From: Asanoa iriomotensis
Lineage (GTDB): Bacteria > Actinomycetota > Actinomycetes > Mycobacteriales > Micromonosporaceae
Length of the DNA: 64,000 bases
Reading direction: 5' to 3'
Assembly (NCBI RefSeq): GCF_016862515.1
Contig: NZ_BONC01000005.1
Coordinates: forward strand, 124,001-188,000
The first letter of the stretch is position 1, and every line of letters starts with the position of its first letter. Below, in pieces: positions 11,926 to 21,243 of this stretch. The position numbers were made by a program, and so were the translations under genes. The notes under the pieces were generated by a model. It saw nothing but the letters and a program-made list of their open reading frames with translations, did not search any database and was not told the origin of the DNA.

Positions 11926-13245
11926 TTGAGTGGGTTTCCATCGACGTTCTGGTGGGGAGCGGCGACCGCGGCCTACCAGATCGAGGGCGCGGTGACCGCG
12001 GACGGGCGGGTGCCGTCCATCTGGGACACCTTCGCCGCGACGCCGGGCAACGTCGTCAACGGCGACACCGGCGCGCGGGCGGCCGACCACTTCCACCGGT
12101 ACGCGAGCGACGTGGCGCTGATGGCCTCGCTCGGGCTGACCGCCTACCGCTTTTCGGTCGCCTGGCCACGCGCTGCCAATCTCGACTTCTACGACCGGCT
12201 CGTGGACGCGCTGCTGGCACACGGCATCCGCCCGGTGGCCACGCTCTACCACTTCGACCTGCCGCAGTGGGTCGAGGACGCGGGCGGCTGGACCAACCGG
12301 GACACCGCCTACCGGTTCGCCGAGTTCGCCGAGGCGGTCGGTGCCCGGCTCGGCGACCGGGTCGCGATGTGGAACACGCTCAACGAGCCGTGGTGCTCGG
12401 CGTTCCTCGGCTACGGCACGGGCGTGCACGCGCCCGGTCGCCGCGCCGACCTGTTCGCGGCCGTCCACCACCTGCTGCTGGCGCACGGGCTCGCCGTGCC
12501 GGTGCTGCGGGCCGCGTCGCCCGGTTCGCAGGTCAGCATCGCGCTCAACGGGGGCACGGTGCGGGCGGTCAGCGCGGAACCGGGCGACGTGGACGCGGCC
12601 CGGCGGATCGACGGGCTGCTCAACCGGATCTTCTTCGACCCGGTGCTGCGCGGCGCCTATCCCGCCGACGTCGTGGCCGACACGGCCGCGGTGACCGACT
12701 GGGCGTTCGTGCGCCCCGGCGACCTGGGCGTGATCAGCGCGCCGTTGGACGCGCTCGGGGTCAACTACTACCAGCCCGATCTCGTCGGCGCGGCCGCGTC
12801 GCCGGTCGAGGACGGCAGCCCGTACCCGACCGGTGGCCGGGTCGTGCACCACGACCTGCCCGGTCCGGTCACCGACATGGGCTGGCCGATCGACCCGACC
12901 GGGCTGCGCGACATGCTGCTACGGGTGACCGCCGACTACGGACCGATCCCGCTGTACGTGACGGAGAACGGCGCCGCGTTCGTGGACACGGTGGTCGACG
13001 GTCGGGTGCGGGACGCGCAACGGGTCGACTACCTGCGCTCCCACCTGGCCGCCGCGCACGAGGCGATGGCGGCGGGCGTCGACCTGCGCGGCTACTTCGC
13101 CTGGTCGCTGCTCGACAACTTCGAGTGGGCCCTGGGTTACGGCAAGCGTTTCGGGCTGGTGCACGTGGACTACCGGACGTTCACGCGTACGCCGAAGGAC
13201 AGCGCCTTCTGGTACCGCGACGTCATCCGCCGCGGGGGTCTCTAG
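11926..13245 (+). CDS. GH1 beta-glucosidase
   Basis: A 439-aa family 1 glycosidase, the normal length for the family. It opens with the family N-terminal signature [15 protein letters not shown]. The acid/base Glu is E154 in TLNEP and the nucleophile is E347 in YVTENGAAF. There is no signal peptide, so it would hydrolyse imported cellobiose or other beta-glucosides in the cytoplasm. The start is a TTG at 11926 with AAGGAG ten bases upstream. Its operator matches those of the secreted enzyme and the repressor, giving an outside-inside pathway: depolymerise, import (no transporter in this block), hydrolyse. Confidence 0.93.
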   Translation: MSGFPSTFWWGAATAAYQIEGAVTADGRVPSIWDTFAATPGNVVNGDTGARAADHFHRYASDVALMASLGLTAYRFSVAWPRAANLDFYDRLVDALLAHGIRPVATLYHFDLPQWVEDAGGWTNRDTAYRFAEFAEAVGARLGDRVAMWNTLNEPWCSAFLGYGTGVHAPGRRADLFAAVHHLLLAHGLAVPVLRAASPGSQVSIALNGGTVRAVSAEPGDVDAARRIDGLLNRIFFDPVLRGAYPADVVADTAAVTDWAFVRPGDLGVISAPLDALGVNYYQPDLVGAAASPVEDGSPYPTGGRVVHHDLPGPVTDMGWPIDPTGLRDMLLRVTADYGPIPLYVTENGAAFVDTVVDGRVRDAQRVDYLRSHLAAAHEAMAAGVDLRGYFAWSLLDNFEWALGYGKRFGLVHVDYRTFTRTPKDSAFWYRDVIRRGGL

Positions 13246-14657
13246 GCCTGGGTGAGCCGGGTGGCGAGGACGCCGGTGCGGTCGAGGGCGGTCAGGTAGG
13301 CGCGGGCCCAGGCGCGGATGTCGTGCGCCCGCAGGTGGGCGCGCATCGCCCGCATCCGCTCCTCGACGTCGTCCGGCGCGGCCCTGGTCGCGTGCATGAG
13401 CACCGCCTTGAGGCCGTCGAGGTCGTGCGGGTTGCACAGGTAGGCCTGGGTGAACTCGGCGGCGGCGCCGGCGAACTCGCTGAGCACCAGGGCGCCGGTG
13501 TCGTCGACGCGGGACGCGACGTACTCCTTGGCCACGAGGTTCATCCCGTCGCGCAGCGGCGTGACGGCCATGATGTCGGCGACGCGGTAGAGGGCGGCCA
13601 GCTCCGCCCGGTCGAACGGCTGGTTGAGGTAGTGGATCGCGGGCTCGCCGACCCGGCCGTACTCGCCGTTGATCCGGCCGACCTCGCGCTCGACCCGTTC
13701 GCGCAGCGCCTTGTACTGCTCGACCCGCTCCCGGCTGGGCACCGCGACCTGCACCATCACGGTGTCGCGGACCTTGACCTGGCCGCTGTCGAGCAGCTCG
13801 CTGTAGGCCTTGAGCCGCTGCTCGATGCCCTTGGTGTAGTCCATGCGGTCGACGGACAGGATCACGTGCTTCGGCTCGCCGAGGTCGGCGCGCAGCTGCC
13901 GGGCGCGGTCGACGACGCCGCGGCTGGCCGCCAGCGACGCCATGTCCGCGGTGTCGATCGAGACCGGGAAGGCGCCGACCCGGACGATCCGGTCACCGAT
14001 CGCGATCCGCCGGTCGCTGGCCTGCAGGCCGAGCACCTTGACGGCGAGCTGGGCGAAGTTGTGCGCGGCCTGGGCGCGCTGGAACCCGATCAGGTCGGCA
14101 CCGAGCATGCCGCGCAGCAGCTCGGCGCGGCGGGGGAGCTGCATGAACAGCTCGGGCGGCGGGAACGGCACGTGCATGAAGAACCCGATGGTCAGGTCGG
14201 GCCGCAGCTCGCGCAGGATCCCGGGGACGAGCTGCAGGTGGTAGTCCTGCACCCAGACGGTGGCCCCGGGCTCGGCGAGGTCCGCCGCTGCTTCCGCGTA
14301 GCGCTGGTTGATCCGCTGGTAGGCCTCCCACCAGCGCCGGTGGTAGACGGGTTGCTCGACCGCGTCGTGATAGAGCGGCCACAGCGTGGCGTTGGCGAAC
14401 CCCTCGTAGTGCTCGGCGATGTCCTCGGTGCTCAGCGGCACCGAGTGCATGTGCACGCCGTCGAGGTCGGGCACGTGCCGTGCGGGGCCGGTCTGCCCGG
14501 CCCACCCGACCCAGGTGGCCGGGCTCTGGCGCAGGATGGGATGCAGGGCGCTGACCAGCCCACCGGGCGAGCGCCGCCACTCACAGGCGCCGTCGGGCGC
14601 GACGCTGTCATCAACGGGCAGGCGGTGGGCGACAACCACGAAGGCGCTTCTACGCAT
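13242..14657 (-). CDS. otsA: Trehalose-6-phosphate synthase
   Basis: A GT20 glycosyltransferase of 471 aa from the chosen ATG, joining UDP-glucose and glucose-6-phosphate. Family features are the [11 protein letters not shown] loop, [12 protein letters not shown], the [11 protein letters not shown] stretch, the [10 protein letters not shown] segment (nucleotide-sugar site) and the [14 protein letters not shown]-terminal donor motif. The N-terminal [10 protein letters not shown] has His where most relatives have Asn. A GTG start 45 bases upstream is possible, but the ATG at 14657 begins at the conserved strand. No trehalose-phosphate phosphatase is adjacent. The last four bases overlap the convergent GH1 stop. 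Confidence 0.9.
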   Translation of the reverse strand: MRRSAFVVVAHRLPVDDSVAPDGACEWRRSPGGLVSALHPILRQSPATWVGWAGQTGPARHVPDLDGVHMHSVPLSTEDIAEHYEGFANATLWPLYHDAVEQPVYHRRWWEAYQRINQRYAEAAADLAEPGATVWVQDYHLQLVPGILRELRPDLTIGFFMHVPFPPPELFMQLPRRAELLRGMLGADLIGFQRAQAAHNFAQLAVKVLGLQASDRRIAIGDRIVRVGAFPVSIDTADMASLAASRGVVDRARQLRADLGEPKHVILSVDRMDYTKGIEQRLKAYSELLDSGQVKVRDTVMVQVAVPSRERVEQYKALRERVEREVGRINGEYGRVGEPAIHYLNQPFDRAELAALYRVADIMAVTPLRDGMNLVAKEYVASRVDDTGALVLSEFAGAAAEFTQAYLCNPHDLDGLKAVLMHATRAAPDDVEERMRAMRAHLRAHDIRAWARAYLTALDRTGVLATRLTQA

Positions 14658-14779
14658 GGGGCAGCAGGCTCCGCTCGAGCGGTGGCGAAAGACAGTCACC
14701 AATTCCTACTGACGCCACGTTACGCGACGATTACAACAAGCCGTGCCACAGGTGCACCGACTGTCCACTTTAGCCAGAT

Positions 14780-15355
14780 TTAAGGATTTCCACGAACCCG
14801 GGCCTGATTCCGCTGTTCCGCAACCAGCCGAGAAAGCGTCCGGTGGAACGGGTGGCGCTTGTCCTGGGCCAGATTGAGCGGCAGCTCCAGCGACCTGATC
14901 AGCTCGTGCTCGACGTCCCAGGACCGGTCGACGACGGTCCATACCACCCGCGCGTTGGCCGCCATCCATTCGGTGAGCCGGGCCTCGCCGGCGTCGAAGG
15001 TGAGCCGTGTCCCGCTGCCCACCCGCGTCAACCGGATGCCCAACTCATCCGCCAGCAGCGACCCGAGCGTGAGCCGCAGCGTCGAACCGTACGCGTTGCC
15101 GCGGAAGTGATAGCGAATGCGTTGCCGGATCGTCTGCCTGCTGGGCGGACGTCCGTTCATTGCCGGCGCCTTCGGGGAGATCCCCACGTACAACAGAGTC
15201 GCTCCACCGAAGCGATGACAGCCCTCGACCGGCACCAGCGACGGGACGACCGGGAAATACCAGGCGTAGACGCCGGCCGCCGCCGGCACGGGACCGGGCC
15301 GCGCGAGCACCGAGGCCGCGGTGTGTAGTTCTGCCGGCTGGAGCAACGAGTCCAC
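14780..15355 (-). CDS. GIY-YIG domain protein
   Basis: A 191-aa protein with a GIY-YIG nuclease-like core: GVYAWYF (about 28-34), the paired strand LLYVGIS (54-60), and a following helix rich in Arg (TIRQRIRYHFRGNAYGSTLR). The C-terminal half has conserved-looking WTVVDRSWDVEHELI and LNLAQDKRHPFH segments. The GTG at 15355 has GAGGAG seven bases upstream. It stands alone, with no intron, transposase or UvrB/C partner nearby, so a free-standing repair or defence nuclease is possible, but the role is unknown. Confidence 0.7.
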   Translation of the reverse strand: MDSLLQPAELHTAASVLARPGPVPAAAGVYAWYFPVVPSLVPVEGCHRFGGATLLYVGISPKAPAMNGRPPSRQTIRQRIRYHFRGNAYGSTLRLTLGSLLADELGIRLTRVGSGTRLTFDAGEARLTEWMAANARVVWTVVDRSWDVEHELIRSLELPLNLAQDKRHPFHRTLSRLVAEQRNQARVRGNP

Positions 15356-15385
15356 AACGCTCCTCGGTGGGTCTTTCGGTCTGGT

Positions 15386-15463
15386 CACCGCGGAGGTGGC
15401 AGCGCAGCGAAGCGGAGCGGTGTCTGGCGGGAGCGACGGTCGCGCCCCCGGCGGGCCCGAGCA
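15386..15463 (-). repeat. Interspersed intergenic repeat, copy 1
   Basis: Read on the minus strand, this stretch matches 62741-62811 read on the plus strand. The shared core GACCGTCGCTCCCGCCAG is followed by CACCGCTCCGCT and, after an 8-base insertion here, by GCCA and CTCCGCG-like sequence. It lies in the gap between the GIY-YIG gene and the DUF308-like gene. No ORF is shared. Confidence 0.65.
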
Positions 15464-15474
15464 GGGAAAGCTCC

Positions 15475-16368
15475 TCAGACCTTGGCGCCGTCGTCCGGGT
15501 CGTAGTCGTCGTCGTTGCCGTGGCGGAGGCGGGAGATCAGGGTGACGAAGCCTGCCAGGATGGCGAGGAAGCCGGCGACCGTGACGATCGTGCGGTCGAT
15601 CGGGATCATGTCGGGGAACAGGAAGAGGACGAAACCCAGGACGATGCCGAGCAGGCCGGCCACCGCGTATTTCGAGATGCGGGGCAGCGGCGGCGGTGGC
15701 GGCGGGGTGTAGCCCTCGTCGTCGGTCGGCTCGCCGGGCAGGTCGTTGCCGAACGTGTCCAGACCCTCGAGCAGGCTCGGGCCGTCGTCGGTGCGTGGGC
15801 CGAGGGTGACGCCGGAGATGTCGGTGGCCGACGGGCGGCGGGCCGGTGACGGAGCGGGCGGCTCGACATGGCGGGTCGGGTCCGCCGGGGCCGTCAGCGT
15901 GTCGGCCGTGGCGTCCGGCAGGTTTTCCGCGGCCGGCCACGGCGTCGTGTCGGGCTCCTTGTCGTAGCCTGCGACGATTTTCGCCCAGGCGGCCTCGACG
16001 TCCGGATCGTGCCCGTTCGTGCGTGGGGCCGGCTCTTCCTCGGAGGCGAGCTTGGCCAGATAGCCCCGGGCCGTCTCGAGGTGCGTGCTGTCGACGTAGA
16101 GGCGGTCGACCGGGCGCGCCGGCATCGTGGTGGTGCGGGTCACGGGGTTGAGGTCCGAGGACGGCTGCAGGTAGGCGGCTATGCCGCCCGCGCCGAGCAC
16201 CTCGAGCAGGTGTTCGCCGACCCGCGGGTCGACGTCGCCGGCCACGGCGAAGTCGGCCGCGTCGAGACCGTTGTCCCGCCGGCCACGGCGTGCACCACCC
16301 GCGGACACCGCATTTCCTCCTGCCTGCCCGCGGGGATCGCCCGCGAGCCGTGCCGCCAATCGTGACAC
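15475..16368 (-). CDS. Membrane protein, C-terminal two-helix domain (DUF308-like)
   Basis: A 297-aa protein with a soluble N-terminal part and two closely spaced transmembrane helices (about 233-256 and 262-281, the first beginning YAVAGLLGIVLGFVLFLFP). Residues 50-110 (DVDPRVGEHLLEVLGAGGIAAYLQP, then STHLETARGYLAKL) resemble the small DUF2007-type signal-transducing fold. The middle is acidic and Pro-rich and precedes the helices. The GTG at 16368 has AAGGGG upstream and is divergent from plsC. Function is unknown; architecture suggests a membrane-tethered sensor or adaptor. Confidence 0.65.
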   Translation of the reverse strand: MSRLAARLAGDPRGQAGGNAVSAGGARRGRRDNGLDAADFAVAGDVDPRVGEHLLEVLGAGGIAAYLQPSSDLNPVTRTTTMPARPVDRLYVDSTHLETARGYLAKLASEEEPAPRTNGHDPDVEAAWAKIVAGYDKEPDTTPWPAAENLPDATADTLTAPADPTRHVEPPAPSPARRPSATDISGVTLGPRTDDGPSLLEGLDTFGNDLPGEPTDDEGYTPPPPPPLPRISKYAVAGLLGIVLGFVLFLFPDMIPIDRTIVTVAGFLAILAGFVTLISRLRHGNDDDYDPDDGAKV

Positions 16369-16473
16369 GTCCGCAGCCCCTTCCAGTAGTCCGTTGTGGC
16401 ATGGCGTACGCGCTTCGTAGGCTCAATGTCGTAGCGTCTGCTCGCAGGCACTGCGGGGGAGAAGGGGCATCGG

Positions 16474-17208
16474 TTGCTGTACTGGCTGCTGAAGTACGTG
16501 ATCCTCGGCCCGTGGCTGCGTCTGGTCTTCCGCCCGGTCGTCGAGGGGCGCGACAACGTCCCGGAGACCGGGGCGGCGATCATCGCGAGCAACCACCTGT
16601 CCTTCTCCGACTCGATCTTCATGCCGCTGATGGTTCGGCGGAAAGTGACGTTCGTCGCGAAAGCCGAATACTTCACCGGCAAGGGCCTCAAGGGGTGGCT
16701 GGTGAAGATGTTCTTCGTCGGCACCGGCACGATCCCCGTCGACCGGGCCGGTGGCCGGGCCGCCCAGGCCGCGCTCGACACCCAGTTGCGGGTGCTGCGC
16801 GCCGGCAACCTGGCCGGCATCTATCCCGAGGGCACCCGCTCGCCGGACGGCCGCCTCTACCGGGGCAAGACCGGCGTGGCCCGGCTCGCGCTGCTCAGCG
16901 GTGCACCCGTCGTGCCCGTGGTGATGCTCAACGCCGACGAGATCCAGCCGCCGGGCAAGGTCATTCCCAAGATCAAGCGGGTACGCATCCGGTTCGGCGA
17001 GCCGATGGACTTCGCCCGGTACGCGGGGATGTCCGGTGACCGGTTCGTCGAGCGGGCGGTGACCGACGAGATCATGTACGAGCTGATGGAGCTGTCCGGC
17101 CGCGAGTACGTCGACATCTACGCGCAGAAGGCCAAGAACGCGGCCGCCGCGGCGCGGGTGCCCGGCCCGGCGAAGGCCGCCGACCCGCCCACGGCCGTCG
17201 CCGCCTAG
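16474..17208 (+). CDS. 1-acyl-sn-glycerol-3-phosphate acyltransferase (PlsC type)
   Basis: A 244-aa lysophosphatidate acyltransferase family protein. The catalytic NHLSFSD (NHx4D) lies near residue 41, and the glycerophosphate-binding EGTRS lies near 115. A hydrophobic N-terminus (LLKYVILGPWLRLVF) would anchor it to the inner membrane face. The Ala-rich tail is not conserved. It starts with a TTG at 16474 after a GAAGGGGC site. An acyltransferase lies in the same relative place in the mycobacterial fadD15 block (Rv2182c, from memory). It converges on the cyclase gene with a four-base stop overlap. Confidence 0.9.
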   Translation: MLYWLLKYVILGPWLRLVFRPVVEGRDNVPETGAAIIASNHLSFSDSIFMPLMVRRKVTFVAKAEYFTGKGLKGWLVKMFFVGTGTIPVDRAGGRAAQAALDTQLRVLRAGNLAGIYPEGTRSPDGRLYRGKTGVARLALLSGAPVVPVVMLNADEIQPPGKVIPKIKRVRIRFGEPMDFARYAGMSGDRFVERAVTDEIMYELMELSGREYVDIYAQKAKNAAAAARVPGPAKAADPPTAVAA

Positions 17209-20200
17209 CTGGCCAGCGTCGCCTCGGTGGACGGCTCGCCCGTGAGCCGGAGCAGGCCCGGTGCCTGGTTGCGGTTGGCGAACGCGCGGACCTCGGTCAG
17301 CGCCACCTCGGCCGCTGCCCGCTCGCCGGCGAGGGTGAAGCTCCGCGCGGCCAGTGCCAGGGCCATCATCCGGTCGGTGACCGCGGGAATCTGGCCGTAG
17401 ATGCCGGCCGCCGCCGCGTAGAGCTGGCCGGCCCGGCCCTCGTCGCCCCCGGCCGCGGCCAGAGCCGCGCTGACGGTCCGCAGCGCCGCCTCGGCCCAGG
17501 GGGTGCGGTGGCTGACCCGGTCGAGCATGCCGCGCACCCGCATCGCGGCGTCGCGGTCGGTCAGCGCCGCCGCGAAGGCCGCCGCCGAGATCCATTCGCC
17601 GCTGGCCAGGGCCGGCACGGCCGACCACGACTCGGCGAGCTCGTCGATCAGCGTGCCCGCCTCCTCGGTGCGGCCCTGCAGGGCCCGGACCTGCGCGGCC
17701 AGCCCGAGCGTGGTCCACCGAGGCCGGTAGAAGCCGCTGTCGCGGGCGAACTCGAGGGCGTCGGCCACGTCGTCGGTCTCGCCCGCGGCGGGCACCGGCT
17801 GGTCGCGCAGCACCCGCAGGCAGGCCCGCAGGCCGCGGACCTGGATGTCCCAGCGCCCGTCGGGCGTGTCGACGAACGCGTCCGCGGCGACCAGCAGGCG
17901 CTCGAACTCGCCACCGAAGTACGCCCGCATCGCGTCGCCGGAGAACGCCGTGTTGAGCGTGTGTCCGGCGGGGACGGCGGAGGCCGTCTCGGAGACCAGC
18001 TCCCGGGAGCGGACCCAGTCGCCCTCCTCGCTCAAGGCGTACCCGAGGTTCTGGATGGCCCGGGGCAGGGCGAGCAGCCCGTGCGAGCGGCAGAACTCGG
18101 TCACCTCGTACAGCTCGGCCAGCGCGCCCCGGTCGCCGGCCTGGTAGCGGGCCATCGCGACGGTGATCCGGGCGTTGGTCTGCGTCTCGACGTTGCCCAA
18201 CCGTTCGGCGATCTCGGTGGCCGCGGTGGCCGCGGCGATCGCCGGGTCGCGCTCGTAGTTGAGCATGTGCAGCCGGCCCAGCTCGGCGTAGGCGTCGGCC
18301 TTCTCGGTGGAGTCGGCCACCGCGTCGAACAGCTCGACCGCGCGGTCGAGGCAGGACAGCGCGGCCCGGCGGTCGGTGCGCAGCCAGGCGGCCTGGCCGA
18401 GCAGGGTCCAGGCGCGTGCGGCGGAGGCGGCGTCGCCGTGCGCGTAGAGCCGGTCGGCGAGCGCGACCAGTTGGTCCGGGCCGCCGCCGGTGAGGAACTC
18501 GGCGCGGTCGCGGTAGAACGAGATCTCCGTGCGCAGCAGTTCGAGCTGGAGCCGGCCGCCCGGGTCGGACTGGTCGGCCAGCGCGATCGCCCGCTCGACG
18601 TGGTTGGTGGCCGCGTCGAGGGCGTGCAGGGCGTACGCGCGCCGCGCGGCCCGGTGCAAGGCCTCGCGGGCCGGAGCGCCGAACGGCGCCGGGTCGACGC
18701 CGAGCGTGCGGGCGATCTCGTGGGCCGCCCACCGGTGGTGGGCCAGCACCTCGGCCAGGTCGGTGTCGCGGCCGCGGGACAGCGCGTCGAGCCACTCGGC
18801 GGTGCGTTCGTGCCGGGCCACCCGCTCGGTGCGCGGCAGCCGCTGGTAGCAGACGTCGCGGACCAGCACGTGCCCGAACCGGAACTCGGCCTGACCGGCC
18901 ATCGTGGAGGCCGGCTGCTCGTGCACGAAGTCGCGTTGCTCCAGCCGGCGCAGCGAGCGCTCGACCGACTCGACGTTGCGGCCCAGCGCCGCGGCCACCG
19001 CGCCGGGCCAGAACACCATGCCGACCACGGACGCGGCGAACAGCACCGTGCGGTCCTTGGGGTCGAGCAGGTCGAGCCGGTTGGCGATGACGGCGTGCAC
19101 GCTGTCGGGCATCGGCAGGTCGAGGCGCTTCTCCAGCGACCAGCCCCGGCCGGACTGGCGCAGTGCGCCCTGCTCGATCAGCATCCGCACGTACTCGTGC
19201 GCGTAGAGCGGGTTGCCGTCGGCCAGCTCGACCAGCGGGCTGAGCATGTCGGCCGAGAACGCCGCCTGGCCGAACATGTGCGCGTAGAGGGCCGCGATGC
19301 CGGTGGCCCGCAACGGCGGCAACGTGATGGCCAGCGAGCCGGGCAACGACGCGGCCCAGCCGGGGTCGCGGTCGATCAGCTCCGGCCGGGCGGTGCAGAG
19401 CAGCAGCAGGGGTACGTCCCGGGCGGACGCGCCGAGCAGCTCGACGAACCGCAGCATGCTCTCGTCGGCCCAGTGCAGGTCTTCGAAGACCAGCACGGTC
19501 GGCCGGCGCGCGGCGAGGGCCACCAGGAACCGGCGCCAGGCGGACTCGGCGTCCTCGGCCGCGAGCCGGCTCCCGGGCAGGCCGACCAGCGGTCGCAACG
19601 CGTCGATCAGGCGGTCGGCCTCGCTCGCGCCGACCAGCTCGGACACGGCCTTGGTCAACCGCTGTGCGGCGGTGCCGGCGGGGTCGGTGTCGAGGATGCC
19701 CGCTTCGGCCTTGACGATGTCGGCGACCGCGGCGAAGGCGACGTTCTCGCCGAACGGCGGACAGCGGCCCGTGCGCCAGGCGACCGGCTCGTCGATCAGC
19801 TGCTCGGCGTGCTTGAGCAGCTCGCGGACCAGCCGGCTCTTGCCGATGCCGGCCCGGCCGAAGACCGTGACCACCTGCGGCAGCCGCTCGCGCAGCGACC
19901 GGTGCAGCGCGTTGACCAGCAGGCCCAGCTCGTGCTCGCGGTCGACCAGCGGGGTGGCGTCGGGCTCCTTGTCGACGTGGGGACGGCGGCGTGGCGCGAC
20001 CGCGAGCCAGACCTCGGTCGGTGTGGACCGGCCGCGCAGCGTGACCGCCGGCTGGGCCTGGTAGCGGACGGTGTCCTTGGTCAGGGCGTAGGTGTTGCCG
20101 CAGACCAGCACGCCGCCGGGCGGCGCGGCCGACTGCAGCCGGGATGCGGTGTTGACCACGTCGCCGGCGACGATCGCCTGCCCGCCGTTGCGCGCCGCGG

Positions 20201-20738
20201 CGACGTCGACCAGCGCCTCGCCGGTCACCACGCCCACGCGGAACCGCAGGCCGGTCGCGTCGGCACCGTCGGGTGCGAAGCGGGACAGCACCCGCTGCAG
20301 CTCCAGCCCGGCGCGGACGCAGCGCAGCGGGTCGGTCTCGGTGGCGACAGGCGCGCCGAACAGCGCCATCACCGCGTCGCCGATGTATTTCTCGACCACG
20401 CCGCCGTACTGCCCGACGACCCGGCGCGCGGCGGAGAAGAACCCCGTCTGCATCGCCCGGACCTGCTCAGGGTCGGACCGCTCGGCGTACGGAGTGAAGT
20501 CGATCAGGTCCACGAACAGCACGCTGACGCGGCGCCGGTCTTCCTGCGGGTCGCCGTTGCTCACCTCGGCGCGGTTGCCGCCCTCGCGCGGTGTGCCGCA
20601 GTTGGTGCAGAAAGCGGCATCCGCGGGGATGGGCCGGCCGCACTGTCGACACGGTGGAGCCAGCTCGGCACCGCAGCCGCCGCAGAATCGGTCCTTCTCG
20701 GCGGGGGTCCGGCCACAGCGTGCGCAGGCGGCGGGGAT
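17205..20738 (-). CDS. Zinc-ribbon / class III adenylate cyclase / ATPase / TPR regulator
   Basis: A protein of about 1177 aa. The first 50 residues hold two zinc ribbons (CARCG..CGGCG and CRQCG..CTNCG). A class III cyclase domain follows, with VLFVDLIDFT (metal Asp), EKYIGDAVMALFG (Lys typical for ATP substrate, second metal Asp) and VVNTASRLQ (transition-state Asn/Arg), so it looks active. Then come a STAND-type ATPase with Walker A GRAGIGKS and Walker B VLVFEDLHWAD, and a long TPR-rich C-terminus. The zinc-ribbon frame has no ATG, GTG or TTG before its upstream stop (20769-20771). AGGAG (20750-20746) sits seven bases from an ATC at 20738, which I take as start; the GTG at 20564 would cut off the ribbons. 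Confidence 0.85.
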   Translation of the reverse strand: MPAACARCGRTPAEKDRFCGGCGAELAPPCRQCGRPIPADAAFCTNCGTPREGGNRAEVSNGDPQEDRRRVSVLFVDLIDFTPYAERSDPEQVRAMQTGFFSAARRVVGQYGGVVEKYIGDAVMALFGAPVATETDPLRCVRAGLELQRVLSRFAPDGADATGLRFRVGVVTGEALVDVAAARNGGQAIVAGDVVNTASRLQSAAPPGGVLVCGNTYALTKDTVRYQAQPAVTLRGRSTPTEVWLAVAPRRRPHVDKEPDATPLVDREHELGLLVNALHRSLRERLPQVVTVFGRAGIGKSRLVRELLKHAEQLIDEPVAWRTGRCPPFGENVAFAAVADIVKAEAGILDTDPAGTAAQRLTKAVSELVGASEADRLIDALRPLVGLPGSRLAAEDAESAWRRFLVALAARRPTVLVFEDLHWADESMLRFVELLGASARDVPLLLLCTARPELIDRDPGWAASLPGSLAITLPPLRATGIAALYAHMFGQAAFSADMLSPLVELADGNPLYAHEYVRMLIEQGALRQSGRGWSLEKRLDLPMPDSVHAVIANRLDLLDPKDRTVLFAASVVGMVFWPGAVAAALGRNVESVERSLRRLEQRDFVHEQPASTMAGQAEFRFGHVLVRDVCYQRLPRTERVARHERTAEWLDALSRGRDTDLAEVLAHHRWAAHEIARTLGVDPAPFGAPAREALHRAARRAYALHALDAATNHVERAIALADQSDPGGRLQLELLRTEISFYRDRAEFLTGGGPDQLVALADRLYAHGDAASAARAWTLLGQAAWLRTDRRAALSCLDRAVELFDAVADSTEKADAYAELGRLHMLNYERDPAIAAATAATEIAERLGNVETQTNARITVAMARYQAGDRGALAELYEVTEFCRSHGLLALPRAIQNLGYALSEEGDWVRSRELVSETASAVPAGHTLNTAFSGDAMRAYFGGEFERLLVAADAFVDTPDGRWDIQVRGLRACLRVLRDQPVPAAGETDDVADALEFARDSGFYRPRWTTLGLAAQVRALQGRTEEAGTLIDELAESWSAVPALASGEWISAAAFAAALTDRDAAMRVRGMLDRVSHRTPWAEAALRTVSAALAAAGGDEGRAGQLYAAAAGIYGQIPAVTDRMMALALAARSFTLAGERAAAEVALTEVRAFANRNQAPGLLRLTGEPSTEATLAS

Positions 20739-20899
20739 GGCGACACTCCTAGCGACTTTCTGTCCCGGTCAAGGGCTTCGCAGCCTACGCGCGTCCAGCG
20801 GCTGTCAGGAACTGTCCTGTTGGCTTGCGGACAGTCCATTCCGATCGGCCGTCGGTAGAGTCGGCGCGGCGGAGATCCAATCGCGACAGGAGGACATCG

Positions 20900-21190
20900 A
20901 TGGTTCACGTGCAGCTGGAGAAGGACTGGACCGACGGGACCGGGGTCGAGCACGCCGCGGGGGCGAGCGTCGACGTCGACGCCGCGACCCTGGCTCAGCT
21001 CCAGGCTGACGGCGTCGTGGCCGGTGACGAGGTGAAGGCGCAGGGCTGGATGGGTCCGACCCGCGAGGAGCCCGCGGCGCCCGAGCCGACGACGGACACC
21101 AAGGCGCAGGGGTGGATGGGTCCGACCGCGCCGCCGAAGGACACCAAGGCGGACGGCTGGATGGGCCCGACGGCGCCGCCGGCCGACTGA
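20900..21190 (+). CDS. Small protein with three KA(Q/D)GWMGPT repeats
   Basis: A 96-aa protein with a strong AGGAGGAC ribosome site. Residues 1-45 form a small acidic domain (KDWTDGTGVEHAAGASVDV) resembling short phage-type DUF7210 proteins. The C-terminal half carries three near-identical nonapeptides, KAQGWMGPT (46-54), KAQGWMGPT (68-76) and KADGWMGPT (83-91), separated by Pro/Glu/Thr linkers. There is no signal peptide. It is divergent from the giant cyclase gene and followed by a strong terminator, so it is monocistronic. I do not recognise a described family. The repeats could be short linear binding motifs or modified peptides. Confidence 0.75.
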   Translation: MVHVQLEKDWTDGTGVEHAAGASVDVDAATLAQLQADGVVAGDEVKAQGWMGPTREEPAAPEPTTDTKAQGWMGPTAPPKDTKADGWMGPTAPPAD

Positions 21191-21202
21191 GCGACCTGAC
21201 CG

Positions 21203-21229
21203 AGCCCCTGGCGCCACGCGCCGGGGGCT
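21203..21229. terminator. Intrinsic terminator between the repeat protein and crp-like genes
   Basis: A 12-bp GC-rich stem (AGCCCCTGGCGC / GCGCCGGGGGCT, one G-U wobble on the plus strand) with a CAC loop, 12 bases after the stop of the repeat protein. A short TTCGTCGT follows in place of a clean U tract. It lies between convergent genes and could act in both directions. Confidence 0.8.
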
Positions 21230-21243
21230 TCGTCGTATCCGGG

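Noticed and set aside
13242-14657. Loss of function of OtsA because of His in [10 protein letters not shown]
   Set aside because: The Arg and the remaining donor and acceptor motifs are intact, so a single change next to the motif is weak evidence for inactivity.
14780-15355. Homing endonuclease of a group I intron or intein
   Set aside because: The gene is free-standing with its own ribosome site, and no intron or split gene surrounds it.
20900-21190. Ribosomally synthesised peptide precursor reading of the GWMGPT repeats
   Set aside because: No ATP-grasp, radical SAM, YcaO, lanthipeptide synthetase or exporter gene is nearby, and the N-terminal part resembles a phage-type domain, not a leader peptide. 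The repeats are reported only as a finding.
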